Below, one piece after another: positions 23,171 through 31,885 of a stretch of 64,000 nucleotides of DNA. Source of the DNA: Phormidium tenue FACHB-1052 (GTDB lineage: Bacteria > Cyanobacteriota > Cyanobacteriia > Phormidesmidales > Phormidesmidaceae); the NCBI RefSeq assembly GCF_014696675.1, contig NZ_JACJQN010000002.1:62001-126000 (forward strand), written 5' to 3'. The notes beneath the pieces were generated by a model. The model ran no database searches, was not told the DNA's origin, and worked only from the letters and a program-made list of their open reading frames with translations. Within the stretch, counting starts at the first letter, position 1. Every line of letters starts with the position of its first letter. A program made the translations under genes and the position numbers.

Positions 23171-26100
23171 ATGCTAGATAACATTTTGAAGTGGTCGATC
23201 GCCCAGCGGTGGCTCGTGGTCATCGGGGCGATCGTGGTGACGTTTTTGGGTATTTATAACCTCACCCAAATGCCTTTGGACGTGTTTCCAGATTTTGCGC
23301 CCCCCCAGGTTGAGATTCAAACCGAAGCGCCGGGGTTAGCCCCCGAAGAGGTGGAAGCGCTGATTACCCTGCCCATTGAGAGTGCCGTCAACGGCACCCC
23401 TGGGGTAGAAATCGTGCGGTCATCCTCGGCGGTTAGTATTTCGGTCGTCAAGGTGATTTTTCGCTGGGGTACCGATGTCTATCAGGCCCGGCAGCTGGTC
23501 ACCGAGCGCCTTCAGCAGGTGCAAGAAAAACTGCCCGAGGGGGTCGGCATTCCCCAGATTTCGCCGATTTCGTCCCCCATTGGCACAATTTTGATGTACG
23601 CCTTTACGGCGGAAACTACGCCTCTGATGGAGGTGCGGCGGTTGGTGGATCGCGATGTCACAAATCGGCTGTTGGCTGTGCCCGGTATTTCTCAAGTGAT
23701 TGCCTACGGTGGCGACGTGCGGCAGTACCAGGTGCTGGTAGATCCAGACCGACTGGTGGCGTTTAATGTGTCGCTGCAAGAGGTGGCCGAGGCTACTGAG
23801 GCCGCTAACGTCAATGCCGCAGGTGGATTTCTCAACACCCCCGACCAGGAGCTGATTATTCGGGGTGTAGGACGACTCGACTCGATTGAGCAACTGCAAG
23901 AGTCGGTGGTAGCCGCCCGAGATGGCCGCCCCGTCAAGCTGCAAGATGTCGCTGATGTTCAAATTGGAGCTGCCCTCCAGCGGGGCGACGGTAGCGTGGG
24001 GGGCCAGCGGGCGGTGATAATGGTGGTCAACAAGCAACCGCTGAACGACACTCCTACGGTGACCCGAGCCGTGGAAGCTGCCATGGAGGAGCTAAAAGCG
24101 GCTCTACCTGAGGATGTCGTCGTCACTGAAACCTTTCGGCAGGAAAACTTTATTGAGGCGTCGGTCGAAAACGTTCTGGGTTCCCTGCGAGATGGCATCA
24201 TCATCGTCTCAGTCATTATCCTGCTGTTTTTGATGAACTGGCGCACGGCGGTGATTACGCTGAGCGCCATTCCGCTCTCGATTTTGGTGGGCATGATCAT
24301 TCTCAATGCCTTTGGCCAGGGCATTAACACCATGACCTTAGGCGGGTTAGCGGTGGCCATTGGCTCAGTGGTCGATGACTCGATTGTGGATATGGAGAAC
24401 GCCTATCGCGGGCTGCGCAAAAACCAGCTGGCGGGCAGCCCAGAACATCCCTTTAAGGTGGTTTATGACACCTCTGTAGAGGTGCGGGTGAGCGTTATTT
24501 TTTCCACTGTAATTATTGCTGTGGTGTTTGCCCCCATCTTTAGTTTGACGGGGGTAGAGGGCCGGATTTTTGCACCCATGGGGGTGGCCTACCTGGTGTC
24601 AATTGTGGCTTCTACTCTGGTGGCCATGACGCTCTCCCCAGCGCTGTGCGCCATCTTGCTTGCCCGCCGCCCGCTGCCCAGCGATGAGACCTGGGTTACC
24701 AGGACATCTCAACGGCTGTATCAACCGGCTTTGCGGTTTGTAATGGCCCGCGCCAAGCTGGTGCTGGCCATTGCCGTGGCGTCGTTGGTGGCGTCGATGG
24801 TGGTGTTTTCGAGTCTGGGACGGGTGTTTTTGCCAGAATTTCAGGAGCCCTCTCTGGTGAATGCAATGCTGCTGTATCCAGGGTCGTCGTTGGCGGCCAC
24901 CAACGAGGCGGGTCTGGCGATGCAAGAGGCGCTGAAAGACGACCCCCGCTTTGCGACGGTGCAGATGAGGACGGGGCGGGCACCGGGGGATTCCGATGCT
25001 GGCGGGGTCAATTTGGGTCACGTAGATATCGAGCTGAGCAAAGAGGGATTGCGTGATCGCGAAGCCTCCATCCAGCACATTCGAGCAGAATTTGCCCGCA
25101 TTCCCGGCATTGCCCCCAGCGTGGGCGGGTTTATTACCCACCGCATGGATGAGGTGCTTTCGGGGGTAAGAAGCGCGATCGCCGTAAAGATCTTTGGCCC
25201 TGACCTCGACCAGCTGCGCACCATTGGTAGCGATGTGGAAGCCGCCATTCGCGATATTGATGGCCTGGTGGATCTGCAACTGGAGCCCCAGGTGCCTATT
25301 CGCCAGGTGCAGATTCAATTTGATCGGCCCGCTGCGGCCCGCTACGGCCTCACCGTGGGGCAAATCGCCAGCGTGGTCGAAACGGCCCTTAACGGGCGAG
25401 TGGTGTCTCAGGTGCTAGAGCAGCAGCAGCTCTTTGACCTGCTGGTTTGGCTCAAAGATGACGCCCGCAACAACCTGGAGGCGATCGGCAATCTCTTGAT
25501 CGATACCCCGGTGGGCCAAAAAATTCCCCTGGCCCAGGTAGCCCGTATTGACTACGGCACCGGACCAAACACCATCAACCGCGAAAATGTCTCGCGTCTA
25601 ATTGTGGTGTCGGCCAACGTTGCTGGGCGCGATTTGGGGTCGGTGGTCGATGCCATTCAAGATCGCGTCAGCGCCTCTGTAGCGCTGCCATCGGGGTACT
25701 ACATTCAGTACGGCGGGCAGTTTGAGTCAGAGCAGCGGGCTAGCCGTAACCTCTTAGTATTTGGGGGGCTAGCGATCGTCGTCATCTCTGTCCTGATGTA
25801 TTTTGCGGTTAAGTCGGTGCTGGGGATGGTAATGATTATGGTCAATCTACCCCTGGCTCTGGTGGGGGGCATTGCCTCCATTGCCCTTGGTGGCGGTGTG
25901 GTTTCGGTGGCGTCGCTGGTCGGGTTTATCACCCTGTTTGGCGTCGCTACCCGCAATGGCCTACTGCTGGTGGATAACTACAACACCAAGCTGGCCCAAG
26001 GCATGCCCCTGCGCGAGGTGATTGTCGAAGGCTCCTCAGAGCGGCTAGTGGCTATTTTAATGACGGCGCTCACCTCGGCCCTGGGCATGGTGCCCCTGGT

Positions 26101-26305
26101 GCTGGGCAGCGGCGCAGGCAAAGAAATCTTGCAGCCCCTGGCCGTGGTCGTCCTAGGCGGGCTATTCACCTCGACGGCGCTGACGTTGCTGGTGCTGCCA
26201 GCCCTCTATTCTTTGTTTGGGCGGCGTCTGGTTCCCAAGGTGACGCCCCCCCTATCGCCTGCAGAGCTTGAACCTGAGCCCCGCGATCCTGCCCTGGTGC
26301 AGTAA
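23171..26305 (+). CDS. Heavy-metal RND efflux pump (CzcA/CusA family)
   Basis: Proton-driven inner-membrane exporter of 1044 residues, normal for the family. Twelve membrane helices in the usual 1+5 / 1+5 pattern around two large periplasmic loops. Helix 4 carries GGLAVAIGSVVDDSIVDMEN, the proton-relay acidic residues of heavy-metal RND pumps. The conserved start MLDNILKWSIAQRWLVV and MPLDVFPDFAPP match CzcA/CusA. The exact ion cannot be read from the sequence; the copper-rich setting and CopR-type site suggest copper, but divalent cations remain possible. It works with the upstream adaptor and the TolC-like protein at 18740. Confidence 0.95.
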   Translation: MLDNILKWSIAQRWLVVIGAIVVTFLGIYNLTQMPLDVFPDFAPPQVEIQTEAPGLAPEEVEALITLPIESAVNGTPGVEIVRSSSAVSISVVKVIFRWGTDVYQARQLVTERLQQVQEKLPEGVGIPQISPISSPIGTILMYAFTAETTPLMEVRRLVDRDVTNRLLAVPGISQVIAYGGDVRQYQVLVDPDRLVAFNVSLQEVAEATEAANVNAAGGFLNTPDQELIIRGVGRLDSIEQLQESVVAARDGRPVKLQDVADVQIGAALQRGDGSVGGQRAVIMVVNKQPLNDTPTVTRAVEAAMEELKAALPEDVVVTETFRQENFIEASVENVLGSLRDGIIIVSVIILLFLMNWRTAVITLSAIPLSILVGMIILNAFGQGINTMTLGGLAVAIGSVVDDSIVDMENAYRGLRKNQLAGSPEHPFKVVYDTSVEVRVSVIFSTVIIAVVFAPIFSLTGVEGRIFAPMGVAYLVSIVASTLVAMTLSPALCAILLARRPLPSDETWVTRTSQRLYQPALRFVMARAKLVLAIAVASLVASMVVFSSLGRVFLPEFQEPSLVNAMLLYPGSSLAATNEAGLAMQEALKDDPRFATVQMRTGRAPGDSDAGGVNLGHVDIELSKEGLRDREASIQHIRAEFARIPGIAPSVGGFITHRMDEVLSGVRSAIAVKIFGPDLDQLRTIGSDVEAAIRDIDGLVDLQLEPQVPIRQVQIQFDRPAAARYGLTVGQIASVVETALNGRVVSQVLEQQQLFDLLVWLKDDARNNLEAIGNLLIDTPVGQKIPLAQVARIDYGTGPNTINRENVSRLIVVSANVAGRDLGSVVDAIQDRVSASVALPSGYYIQYGGQFESEQRASRNLLVFGGLAIVVISVLMYFAVKSVLGMVMIMVNLPLALVGGIASIALGGGVVSVASLVGFITLFGVATRNGLLLVDNYNTKLAQGMPLREVIVEGSSERLVAILMTALTSALGMVPLVLGSGAGKEILQPLAVVVLGGLFTSTALTLLVLPALYSLFGRRLVPKVTPPLSPAELEPEPRDPALVQ

Positions 26306-26371
26306 GCCAATTCGCGGCCTCAGCGCTGCCCCCAGACAACCTGCTGTTTTCTCTTTTTAAGGAACAACGCT

Positions 26372-26866
26372 ATGACCGTTAAGAAAACCCTGACCTTTTC
26401 CGTAATGGCCCTTGGCCTGGCTCTAACCCTAGGGGCCTGTGGCAGCAGTGGAGAGCAAAGTAGCGCTCCCGCAGAGGCTGTTGCCGAAGCACCGGCTGTT
26501 GAGACTCAAGTGGCTCCCGACACCTCTGCTGAAGGTGATGGGCAAATGCAGGCCTCCCAGGGAGGGCAGGTGGTTGAATCTGGTCCCTACCACCTAGAGT
26601 TGGTTACGGCCAATGAGCCGACCGGGGTTCACCTAGATTTCTTCTTACAAAAAGGCGACACCCACGAGGCGATCGCCGATGCCAAGGTAATGGCGCAAAT
26701 TCAGTCTCCTGACGGCACTCAAGAGTCTGTCGAGCTGACCTATGACGCCGAGGGCGCACATTACACGGCTATGCTGCCTGTCACAGCCGCAGGAGACTAT
26801 AACGTAGCTATTTTGTCTGATATCGGTGGGGAGAAGGTGAACGGACGCTTTACCTTTGCTAAGTAG
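26372..26866 (+). CDS. Lipoprotein with YtkA/FixH-like domain
   Basis: Lipoprotein of 164 residues: signal ending LTLGAC (lipobox), an Ala/Glu/Pro linker, then a C-terminal immunoglobulin-like beta domain (about 70-164: VVESGPYHLELVTANEP, then VHLDFFLQKGD and AMLPVTAAGDYNVAI), resembling YtkA-like/FixH-type domains linked to copper handling. Good ribosome site (AAGGAACAA). Third gene of the RND operon; a strong hairpin follows. Copper chaperoning is inference. Confidence 0.75.
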   Translation: MTVKKTLTFSVMALGLALTLGACGSSGEQSSAPAEAVAEAPAVETQVAPDTSAEGDGQMQASQGGQVVESGPYHLELVTANEPTGVHLDFFLQKGDTHEAIADAKVMAQIQSPDGTQESVELTYDAEGAHYTAMLPVTAAGDYNVAILSDIGGEKVNGRFTFAK

Positions 26867-26884
26867 CCCCAGACTTGTATTCAA

Positions 26885-26919
26885 TCGCCCCGATGGCAAT
26901 CTGCTTGGCATCGGGGCGA
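26885..26919 (+). terminator. Hairpin ending the RND operon
   Basis: Perfect 11-bp stem TCGCCCCGATG / CATCGGGGCGA with a 13-nt loop; no T-run. Confidence 0.6.
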
Positions 26920-26993
26920 AGAATTAATTGACCTGACGTTAAATTCCAAGCCAAGACAATAAAATTGTTTTTATCTCAAGCAAGAGCAACACG

Positions 26994-27164
26994 ATGAAAA
27001 CAAAAGTCAATGCTCTTGGCATGTGTTCTGATTGGAGAGTGTTAGCCGGACTGATAGCCGTTGGCATTGCCATTGCGGTACGGGCACTACAACTAACGCT
27101 GAGTGCATTACCACTGCTGTTGCTAGAAGCCTGTCCGCTTTTGATGATAAGGAAATTATTATAA
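26994..27164 (+). CDS. Small DUF2933-like membrane protein
   Basis: Short gene of 56 codons. The protein has two hydrophobic segments: DWRVLAGLIAVGIAIAV and ALPLLLLEACPLLMIRKLL. The LPLLLL-ACPL-M pattern is the hallmark of DUF2933, small membrane proteins found in metal-resistance clusters, also seen at 31338. Stop codon 8 bases before the next gene, so they are coupled. Confidence 0.65.
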   Translation: MKTKVNALGMCSDWRVLAGLIAVGIAIAVRALQLTLSALPLLLLEACPLLMIRKLL

Positions 27165-27171
27165 GGGCGTT

Positions 27172-28197
27172 ATGAGTCAGCCAAATTCAAGCCAGGGAAA
27201 AGTTACAAAATGGCTGGCTTACGCTGTTCCGGCAACTATACTTCTTCTGATCTTAGGAGGCACAGCCTGGTTATTTGGACGTACCAGCCAGCCGACTGAA
27301 GGCAATTTGTCCAATGCTGCACCTCAATCACCAGCGAAACAGACAGATAGCGCACCAGCACCTACTAGTTTAGAAGCGTCTCTAAAACCAGCAGAAAGCT
27401 GGCAGGCAAACAATCACATTCACGGGTTAGCCATTAGCCCTGATAATCCTCAAATTATCTATATTGCCAGTCACAGTGGTCTTTTGAAGCGATCCGAGAC
27501 GGGTCAATGGTTTTGGGTGAAAGAGCAATATGATTACATGGGGTTCATCGCGCACCCCACTGATGCAAACCGCTTTTATGCCAGTGGTCATCCGCCAGAG
27601 GGTGGTAACTTGGGTTTTCAAGTGAGCCAAAATCAAGGGTTAGATTGGCAAGAAGTTTCCATGCCAGGGGTAGATTTTCATGCCATGGCGATCGCACCTA
27701 GCAACCCTGATACCATTTACGGCTTAGCTACATCTGGAAAGCAAGGCTTTTTTGTATCAAACGATGCGGGGCAAACCTGGGCACAACCGTCTGGCAGCGG
27801 TTTAGAAGCAATGCCCTTTAGCCTCAATGTTGATCCTCTTAATCCAGAACGGGTGTTAGCAACAACACAAGCGGGGCTATATGAAAGTCAGGATGCAGGT
27901 AAAACATGGTTACTGATTCCCAGTACAGCCACTGCTCCAATCGCCGGATTAGCACTGCAAACAGAGGGCGATCAAACGACTATGTTGGGATACCGTATCT
28001 CTTCTACGGATACTGGATTATACCGTAGCGTGGACGGCGGACAATCTTGGGAGCCTTGGAGCGATGAATTAGAGGGCATAGTTTTATACATGGCTGCTGC
28101 TCCCACTAATTCCCAAGTTCTCTATGCTGTCAATGAAAATAATGTCGTCTTTCAATCACAAGACGGTGGCAAAACATGGGATGAACTGAATTCGTAA
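27172..28197 (+). CDS. Membrane-anchored BNR/Asp-box beta-propeller protein
   Basis: Protein of 341 residues with an N-terminal signal anchor (about 12-34), a Ser/Pro-rich linker, and a beta-propeller of repeats with Asp-box motifs (SNDAGQTW, SQDAGKTW, SVDGGQSW, SQDGGKTW). This matches the F510_1955-type glycosylhydrolase-like/Ycf48-like family. Catalytic activity is doubtful; these proteins recur beside DUF2933 genes in copper-resistance clusters. Faces the periplasm. Co-transcribed with the small DUF2933-like gene. Confidence 0.8.
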   Translation: MSQPNSSQGKVTKWLAYAVPATILLLILGGTAWLFGRTSQPTEGNLSNAAPQSPAKQTDSAPAPTSLEASLKPAESWQANNHIHGLAISPDNPQIIYIASHSGLLKRSETGQWFWVKEQYDYMGFIAHPTDANRFYASGHPPEGGNLGFQVSQNQGLDWQEVSMPGVDFHAMAIAPSNPDTIYGLATSGKQGFFVSNDAGQTWAQPSGSGLEAMPFSLNVDPLNPERVLATTQAGLYESQDAGKTWLLIPSTATAPIAGLALQTEGDQTTMLGYRISSTDTGLYRSVDGGQSWEPWSDELEGIVLYMAAAPTNSQVLYAVNENNVVFQSQDGGKTWDELNS

Positions 28198-28348
28198 CCG
28201 TGAGTCAAACAATACGATCACTCTTACTGACTAGGGATATCTACAAAAGCTAGACAGCCACGATCAAACCGCTGTGAAGGCGTTATATAGTGCTCACATT
28301 GCCCGTGAACCAAAATGCCACAACGGGCAATGTCTTGGTTAGTCTTTT

Positions 28349-29050
28349 ATGAAACTTAAGCGACTAAGGAAGCAGAAATTTCTCAACCGTCAGAATGCGA
28401 TCGCCTTCAGCATTCTGTTGCTGTGTCTACTGGTTTGTGCTTGGGTGTGGGTTCAACCAGGCTTTGATGTATTCTCCGCACAAGGTCTGGAGCAAGTTAT
28501 TCAAAGCTGGGGATGGTTGGGAGTATTCGTTTACATTGGCATCCTAATTTTATCTGTTGTCCTTAGTCCCATTCCAAGTGCTCCCCTGGCGGTTGCGGCT
28601 GGTATGGTTTGGGGCCCTATTTGGGCAGGAATTTATAGTGTCATTGGTGGCTTCTTAGGTGGCTTGCTGGCGTACTTTATTGGATACACCTTAGGGAGAT
28701 CGGCTGTTCGTGTGTTGACGGGCAAACTCATCTACTTTTCTGAAAATCGAGGAGAAGTTTACCTTGGCTGGGTAATCTTCATCACGCGCCTGCTTCCTGT
28801 CTTATCATTTGATTTAATTAGCTATGGTGCCGGTATTGCAGGGCTTTCGCTGCCAATTTATGCCACTACAACTCTACTTGGCATGATTCCATCAACCTTT
28901 CTTCTAACTTTTCTAGGCTCAACTTTTACAGTGGGTCTACCGTTCGGAATTGTTCTTTCTGTTTTGTTCCTGACTTTTTTGATTGGCTTACCGTATGGTA
29001 TTCATCGATACAATTGGTTCAACATGAGAGACATTATTCATGTGGAATAA
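28349..29050 (+). CDS. TVP38/TMEM64 (DedA-superfamily) membrane protein
   Basis: Integral membrane protein of 233 residues with about six hydrophobic segments. It has the signature of the SNARE-associated/TVP38 family: SPIPSAPLAVAAGMVWGP, then GGFLGGLLAYFIGYTLGR and FITRLLPVLSFDLISYGAG. Such proteins are thought to be lipid scramblases or half-transporters, and often accompany metal-resistance genes in bacteria. Its role in copper resistance is not defined. Confidence 0.9.
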   Translation: MKLKRLRKQKFLNRQNAIAFSILLLCLLVCAWVWVQPGFDVFSAQGLEQVIQSWGWLGVFVYIGILILSVVLSPIPSAPLAVAAGMVWGPIWAGIYSVIGGFLGGLLAYFIGYTLGRSAVRVLTGKLIYFSENRGEVYLGWVIFITRLLPVLSFDLISYGAGIAGLSLPIYATTTLLGMIPSTFLLTFLGSTFTVGLPFGIVLSVLFLTFLIGLPYGIHRYNWFNMRDIIHVE

Positions 29051-29378
29051 GTGCTTGTCGTAGTATCTCAGCTGATTTAGAGACAGGACGCAGTAATCAG
29101 TAAAGAAAAGATTCAAGAGGTCGATAGGGATAGTGTATCTGCACAAGTTGCCTTCATCCATCACTTCTTTGGTATCGCTGTGTAAGCCTGGATAGGGAAG
29201 AGGGCTTTTATACCTTACTGCGAGTCTTGTAGCGGGATCATTCTACAAACCCTAAAGTCAAGGTGGCCAAACAATACTTAGCATTTCTTATGGAAATATT
29301 ATAACTGAACTATGAAACATCAAAATGTAGACAATACAAAAAAATGAGTAATTGACGCATTTCGTTACCATCAACTTA

Positions 29379-29395
29379 TGAAATGAGGATGAAAT
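29379..29395 (-). promoter_or_regulatory. CopR-type direct repeat in the 29.05-29.50 kb gap
   Basis: TGAAAT-N5-TGAAAT, the reverse complement of the ATTTCA-N5-ATTTCA box, 109 bases before the four-helix protein at 29504. The rest of the 29051-29503 gap shows no gene. Confidence 0.55.
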
Positions 29396-29503
29396 TGCCC
29401 TAGTCAATCAGAGAGAAATTGAGCTTCCTACCCTGGAGAGGTGTAGGTGAAGGCTTTTCTACCTATAGTTTTTACTATTGATAAAAATTTAGGGAGAGCG
29501 CTT

Positions 29504-29839
29504 ATGCTCCTCAATCACGAAAAATATCAGTCTAGCTTCGATCAGGCTATGGCCTGTGCAGTGGAATGTGAGCACTGTGCGGAGGCCTGTATGGGCAAGC
29601 CTGAGATGGTGAAGTGTGCTCGCATGTGTCTGGACACGGGGGAAAGCTGCCGCACCTTAGCAACGCTGATGGTGCGGGGGTCTTACTTTATCGCGCCGAT
29701 GGCCAACGCCTGCGCTGAAATTTGCGAAGCCTGCGCCAGCGAATGCGAAAAGCACAGTATGGATCACTGCAAAAAGTGCGCTGAATCTTGCCGCACTGCG
29801 GCACAAACCTATCGCAAGATTGCTAGCGTAGCCGCGTAA
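29504..29839 (+). CDS. Four-helix-bundle copper-binding protein (Csp/DUF326-like)
   Basis: Small cysteine-rich protein of 111 residues. Cys residues are spaced along helices (CAVECEHCAEAC, CARMCLDTGESC, CAEICEACASEC, CKKCAESC), so that a four-helix bundle would have a core lined with thiolates for many Cu(I) ions. No signal peptide, so a cytosolic copper store. I start at the ATG at 29504, with GGGAGAG upstream; an upstream GTG adds an implausible N-terminus. A second family member is at 40348. Confidence 0.88.
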   Translation: MLLNHEKYQSSFDQAMACAVECEHCAEACMGKPEMVKCARMCLDTGESCRTLATLMVRGSYFIAPMANACAEICEACASECEKHSMDHCKKCAESCRTAAQTYRKIASVAA

Positions 29840-29891
29840 GTTGAAGTTGACTAACCCTTCAATTCAATTCAACTTAGCCCGCTGAGGTCAT

Positions 29892-29965
29892 AGCATCCCA
29901 TGAAAGTAGATCATGGGATGCTGGCTAGCTTTTAGATAGAGCTTTTCGGTTTAGGAAAGCTCTAT
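29892..29965 (+). terminator. Two consecutive hairpins
   Basis: First stem AGCATCCCATGA / TCATGGGATGCT (29892-29922), second stem ATAGAGCTTT / AAAGCTCTAT (29936-29965, one bulge). They separate the four-helix gene from the DUF305 membrane protein. Confidence 0.55.
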
Positions 29966-30019
29966 GGGAAGTTTCCTTACTTTTTCACTTCTACATACCT
30001 CTACACAAACAGCAAGATC

Positions 30020-30598
30020 ATGACTACTAACAAAGAAATTACCAAAGACCACGCAGATGCTGGCCATAATCAGGAAATGTCAGGTAGTTATCTCCGGTTC
30101 CTGGCCATGATTGGAACATCAATCGTTGTGATGTTCTTCTTGATGTATCTGCATTCCTATCAAATTCTCGACCATGCTTGGTTTAGTGAAACAAGGGTCT
30201 TTATGGCGCTGATCATGGGGGCTGCGATGATGGTGATTATGCTGTCTTACATGCTGCACATGTACAAGAGCCGCAGTGCTAATATTGCCATCTATGTGAG
30301 TGCCATTGTGCTATTTGGCGCTTCGCTATGGCTGGTACGCAGCCAAGTTACGGTGAGCGACGTCGATTATATGGAAGGCATGATTCCTCACCACTCAATT
30401 GCCATCTTGACCAGCGAGCGAGCCCAGATCCAAGATCTTCGGGTGCGCGAACTGGCCGATGAAATCATTGAGGCTCAGCGCCGAGAGATTAACGAGATGG
30501 AGTGGCTAATTTCTGATATTCGAGACAACGGTTTGGTTACTGCACAAGCTGAGTTAGAAGCAAGACCGCTGCCAGACTTCACAGCAGCTCCCGAATAG
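30020..30598 (+). CDS. Membrane DUF305 protein
   Basis: Protein of 192 residues with three membrane helices (about 27-48, 60-80, 88-108) followed by a C-terminal DUF305 domain containing DYMEGMIPHHSIAILTSERA and helix ELADEIIEAQRREINEME. The paired His in MIPHH and nearby Met are typical metal ligands of the family. Predicted to bind copper at the membrane surface. Single gene. Confidence 0.88.
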   Translation: MTTNKEITKDHADAGHNQEMSGSYLRFLAMIGTSIVVMFFLMYLHSYQILDHAWFSETRVFMALIMGAAMMVIMLSYMLHMYKSRSANIAIYVSAIVLFGASLWLVRSQVTVSDVDYMEGMIPHHSIAILTSERAQIQDLRVRELADEIIEAQRREINEMEWLISDIRDNGLVTAQAELEARPLPDFTAAPE

Positions 30599-30675
30599 AA
30601 CGATTAAGCCCACTGAACCAGATAGCCATGTCTTACGATCCATTTTGTTGCCTTCCATAATGGTTACTCCTGTAA

Positions 30676-31341
30676 TTACACATGTGGGAAGTCCTCACCT
30701 TGCCTGTCAGCGGCACCAAAATGTGGGAAAAAGGCAGGTACCCTGGCCGCATACTGGGCATATTCCTCGCCAAATTCTGCCAGGGCTTCACGCTCTTCTT
30801 GATGGGCTAAATGGACATACATCCAGACTAAAAAGGGAAACATCGGCAGCGTGAGAATAGTGGGCCATTGCAGCAAGAATCCAGACATGATCAAGACAAA
30901 TGCACCATATTGAGGATGTCGTACCCTTGAGTAGGGGCCGGTGATCGCGAGCTGATGGTTTTGCTGCGCCCCATAGAGTACTCTCCAAGCAGAAGATAAC
31001 AGAATGAACCCGCTCAAAACTACTAAATTGCTAAGCAGGTGAACAGGGTTAAAGTGAGGGTTGCCTCCGAGTCCTAAAATTGTCCACCAGAGATGTCCGG
31101 CATCGTGGGATAGAGGGTCTAAGCTAGGATAGCGGCTCTGTAGCCAGCCTGAAAGCAGATAGACGGTGACAGGAATGCCATACATTTCGGTGAAAAGCGC
31201 GACGATGAAGGCAGAAAATACCCCAAACGATCGCCAATCACGAGCGTTTTTCGGCTTTGTAAAGCTAAACGCAAAAATGATGAACACTAGAGAATTAATG
31301 ATCACCAAAGACCATAGACCATAGGCAGGAGCGTTATTCAT
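30676..31341 (-). CDS. Isoprenylcysteine carboxyl methyltransferase-like membrane protein
   Basis: Membrane protein of 221 residues with five or six hydrophobic segments. The C-terminal part has the family signature GPYSRVRHPQYGAF, then EEREALAEFGEEYAQYAARV and PAFFP, which forms the S-adenosylmethionine site in isoprenylcysteine/phospholipid methyltransferase-like proteins. Such genes recur in bacterial heavy-metal clusters without a known substrate. Its start overlaps the upstream DUF2933 gene by 4 bases. Confidence 0.85.
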   Translation of the reverse strand: MNNAPAYGLWSLVIINSLVFIIFAFSFTKPKNARDWRSFGVFSAFIVALFTEMYGIPVTVYLLSGWLQSRYPSLDPLSHDAGHLWWTILGLGGNPHFNPVHLLSNLVVLSGFILLSSAWRVLYGAQQNHQLAITGPYSRVRHPQYGAFVLIMSGFLLQWPTILTLPMFPFLVWMYVHLAHQEEREALAEFGEEYAQYAARVPAFFPHFGAADRQGEDFPHV

Positions 31342-31574
31342 TTTTCATCTTCTTGAGGCGAATTGTGATGGCTATGCCCGTGATGTCCTCCGGGGGCACC
31401 GTGCATAAAGACATGCATTAAGGGGCAGGCTAGTAGAAACAGCCACGGCAACACAGGAATAATGTGAGCGAGATGCTCCGTGAACAGAAAAAATGCGGCA
31501 ATTCCTAAGAATATTAGCAGTGCAATGCCAGAAGGAGATCGCCACCAAAAACTTGTCGAAGAGTCGTTGGTCAT
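31338..31574 (-). CDS. DUF2933 membrane protein
   Basis: Protein of 78 residues: two hydrophobic segments (GIALLIFLGIAAFFLF, then PWLFLLACPLMHVFMH) with the ACPLMH hallmark and a His-rich tail (GGHHGHSHHN) likely to bind metal. Co-transcribed with the methyltransferase-like gene through an ATGA overlap. Confidence 0.85.
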   Translation of the reverse strand: MTNDSSTSFWWRSPSGIALLIFLGIAAFFLFTEHLAHIIPVLPWLFLLACPLMHVFMHGAPGGHHGHSHHNSPQEDEK

Positions 31575-31630
31575 AGGTTTATTATTGCCTCACTTAATTT
31601 TCTTTTCAGTCGTTCGGCATATTGATCGAC

Positions 31631-31859
31631 TTAAGCGACAGAAGAATTCTCAACAATCTGGGTATTATATCCAGCACCTTCCAGAGCCCTCTGAACAGTT
31701 TCTAGGGTCACTAATTGAGGATCGTAAACAACCGTAGCCTGATTTTTAGAACTCAACTGTACATTTTTCAATGCCAGGAATTTTTTCGGCTGCCCTCTCA
31801 ATAATTTCGCCACATCCACTGCACATCATTCCTTCTATTTTAAGCGTGCTAATCTGCAT
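31631..31859 (-). pseudogene. HMA-domain copper chaperone with a frameshift
   Basis: From the ATG at 31859 the frame gives MQISTLKIEGMMCSGCGEII, an HMA start with the metal site MMCSGC, and stops early after about 37 codons. A second frame, ending at 31631, supplies the rest of the fold (NVQLSSKNQATVVYDPQLV, then VQRALEGAGY). The two join perfectly if one A is removed from the A5 run (T5 at 31764-31768 on the plus strand). So a CopZ-like or P-type ATPase N-terminal HMA unit is split by one base in a homopolymer: mutation or sequence error. It stands 27 bases downstream of copB. Confidence 0.8.
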
Positions 31860-31885
31860 AAATATTCACCTTAAAAACAGTGCAT

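Noticed and set aside
24599-25363. Long open frame antisense to the RND pump
   Set aside because: No ribosome site or recognisable domain; it mirrors the third-position GC of the real gene.
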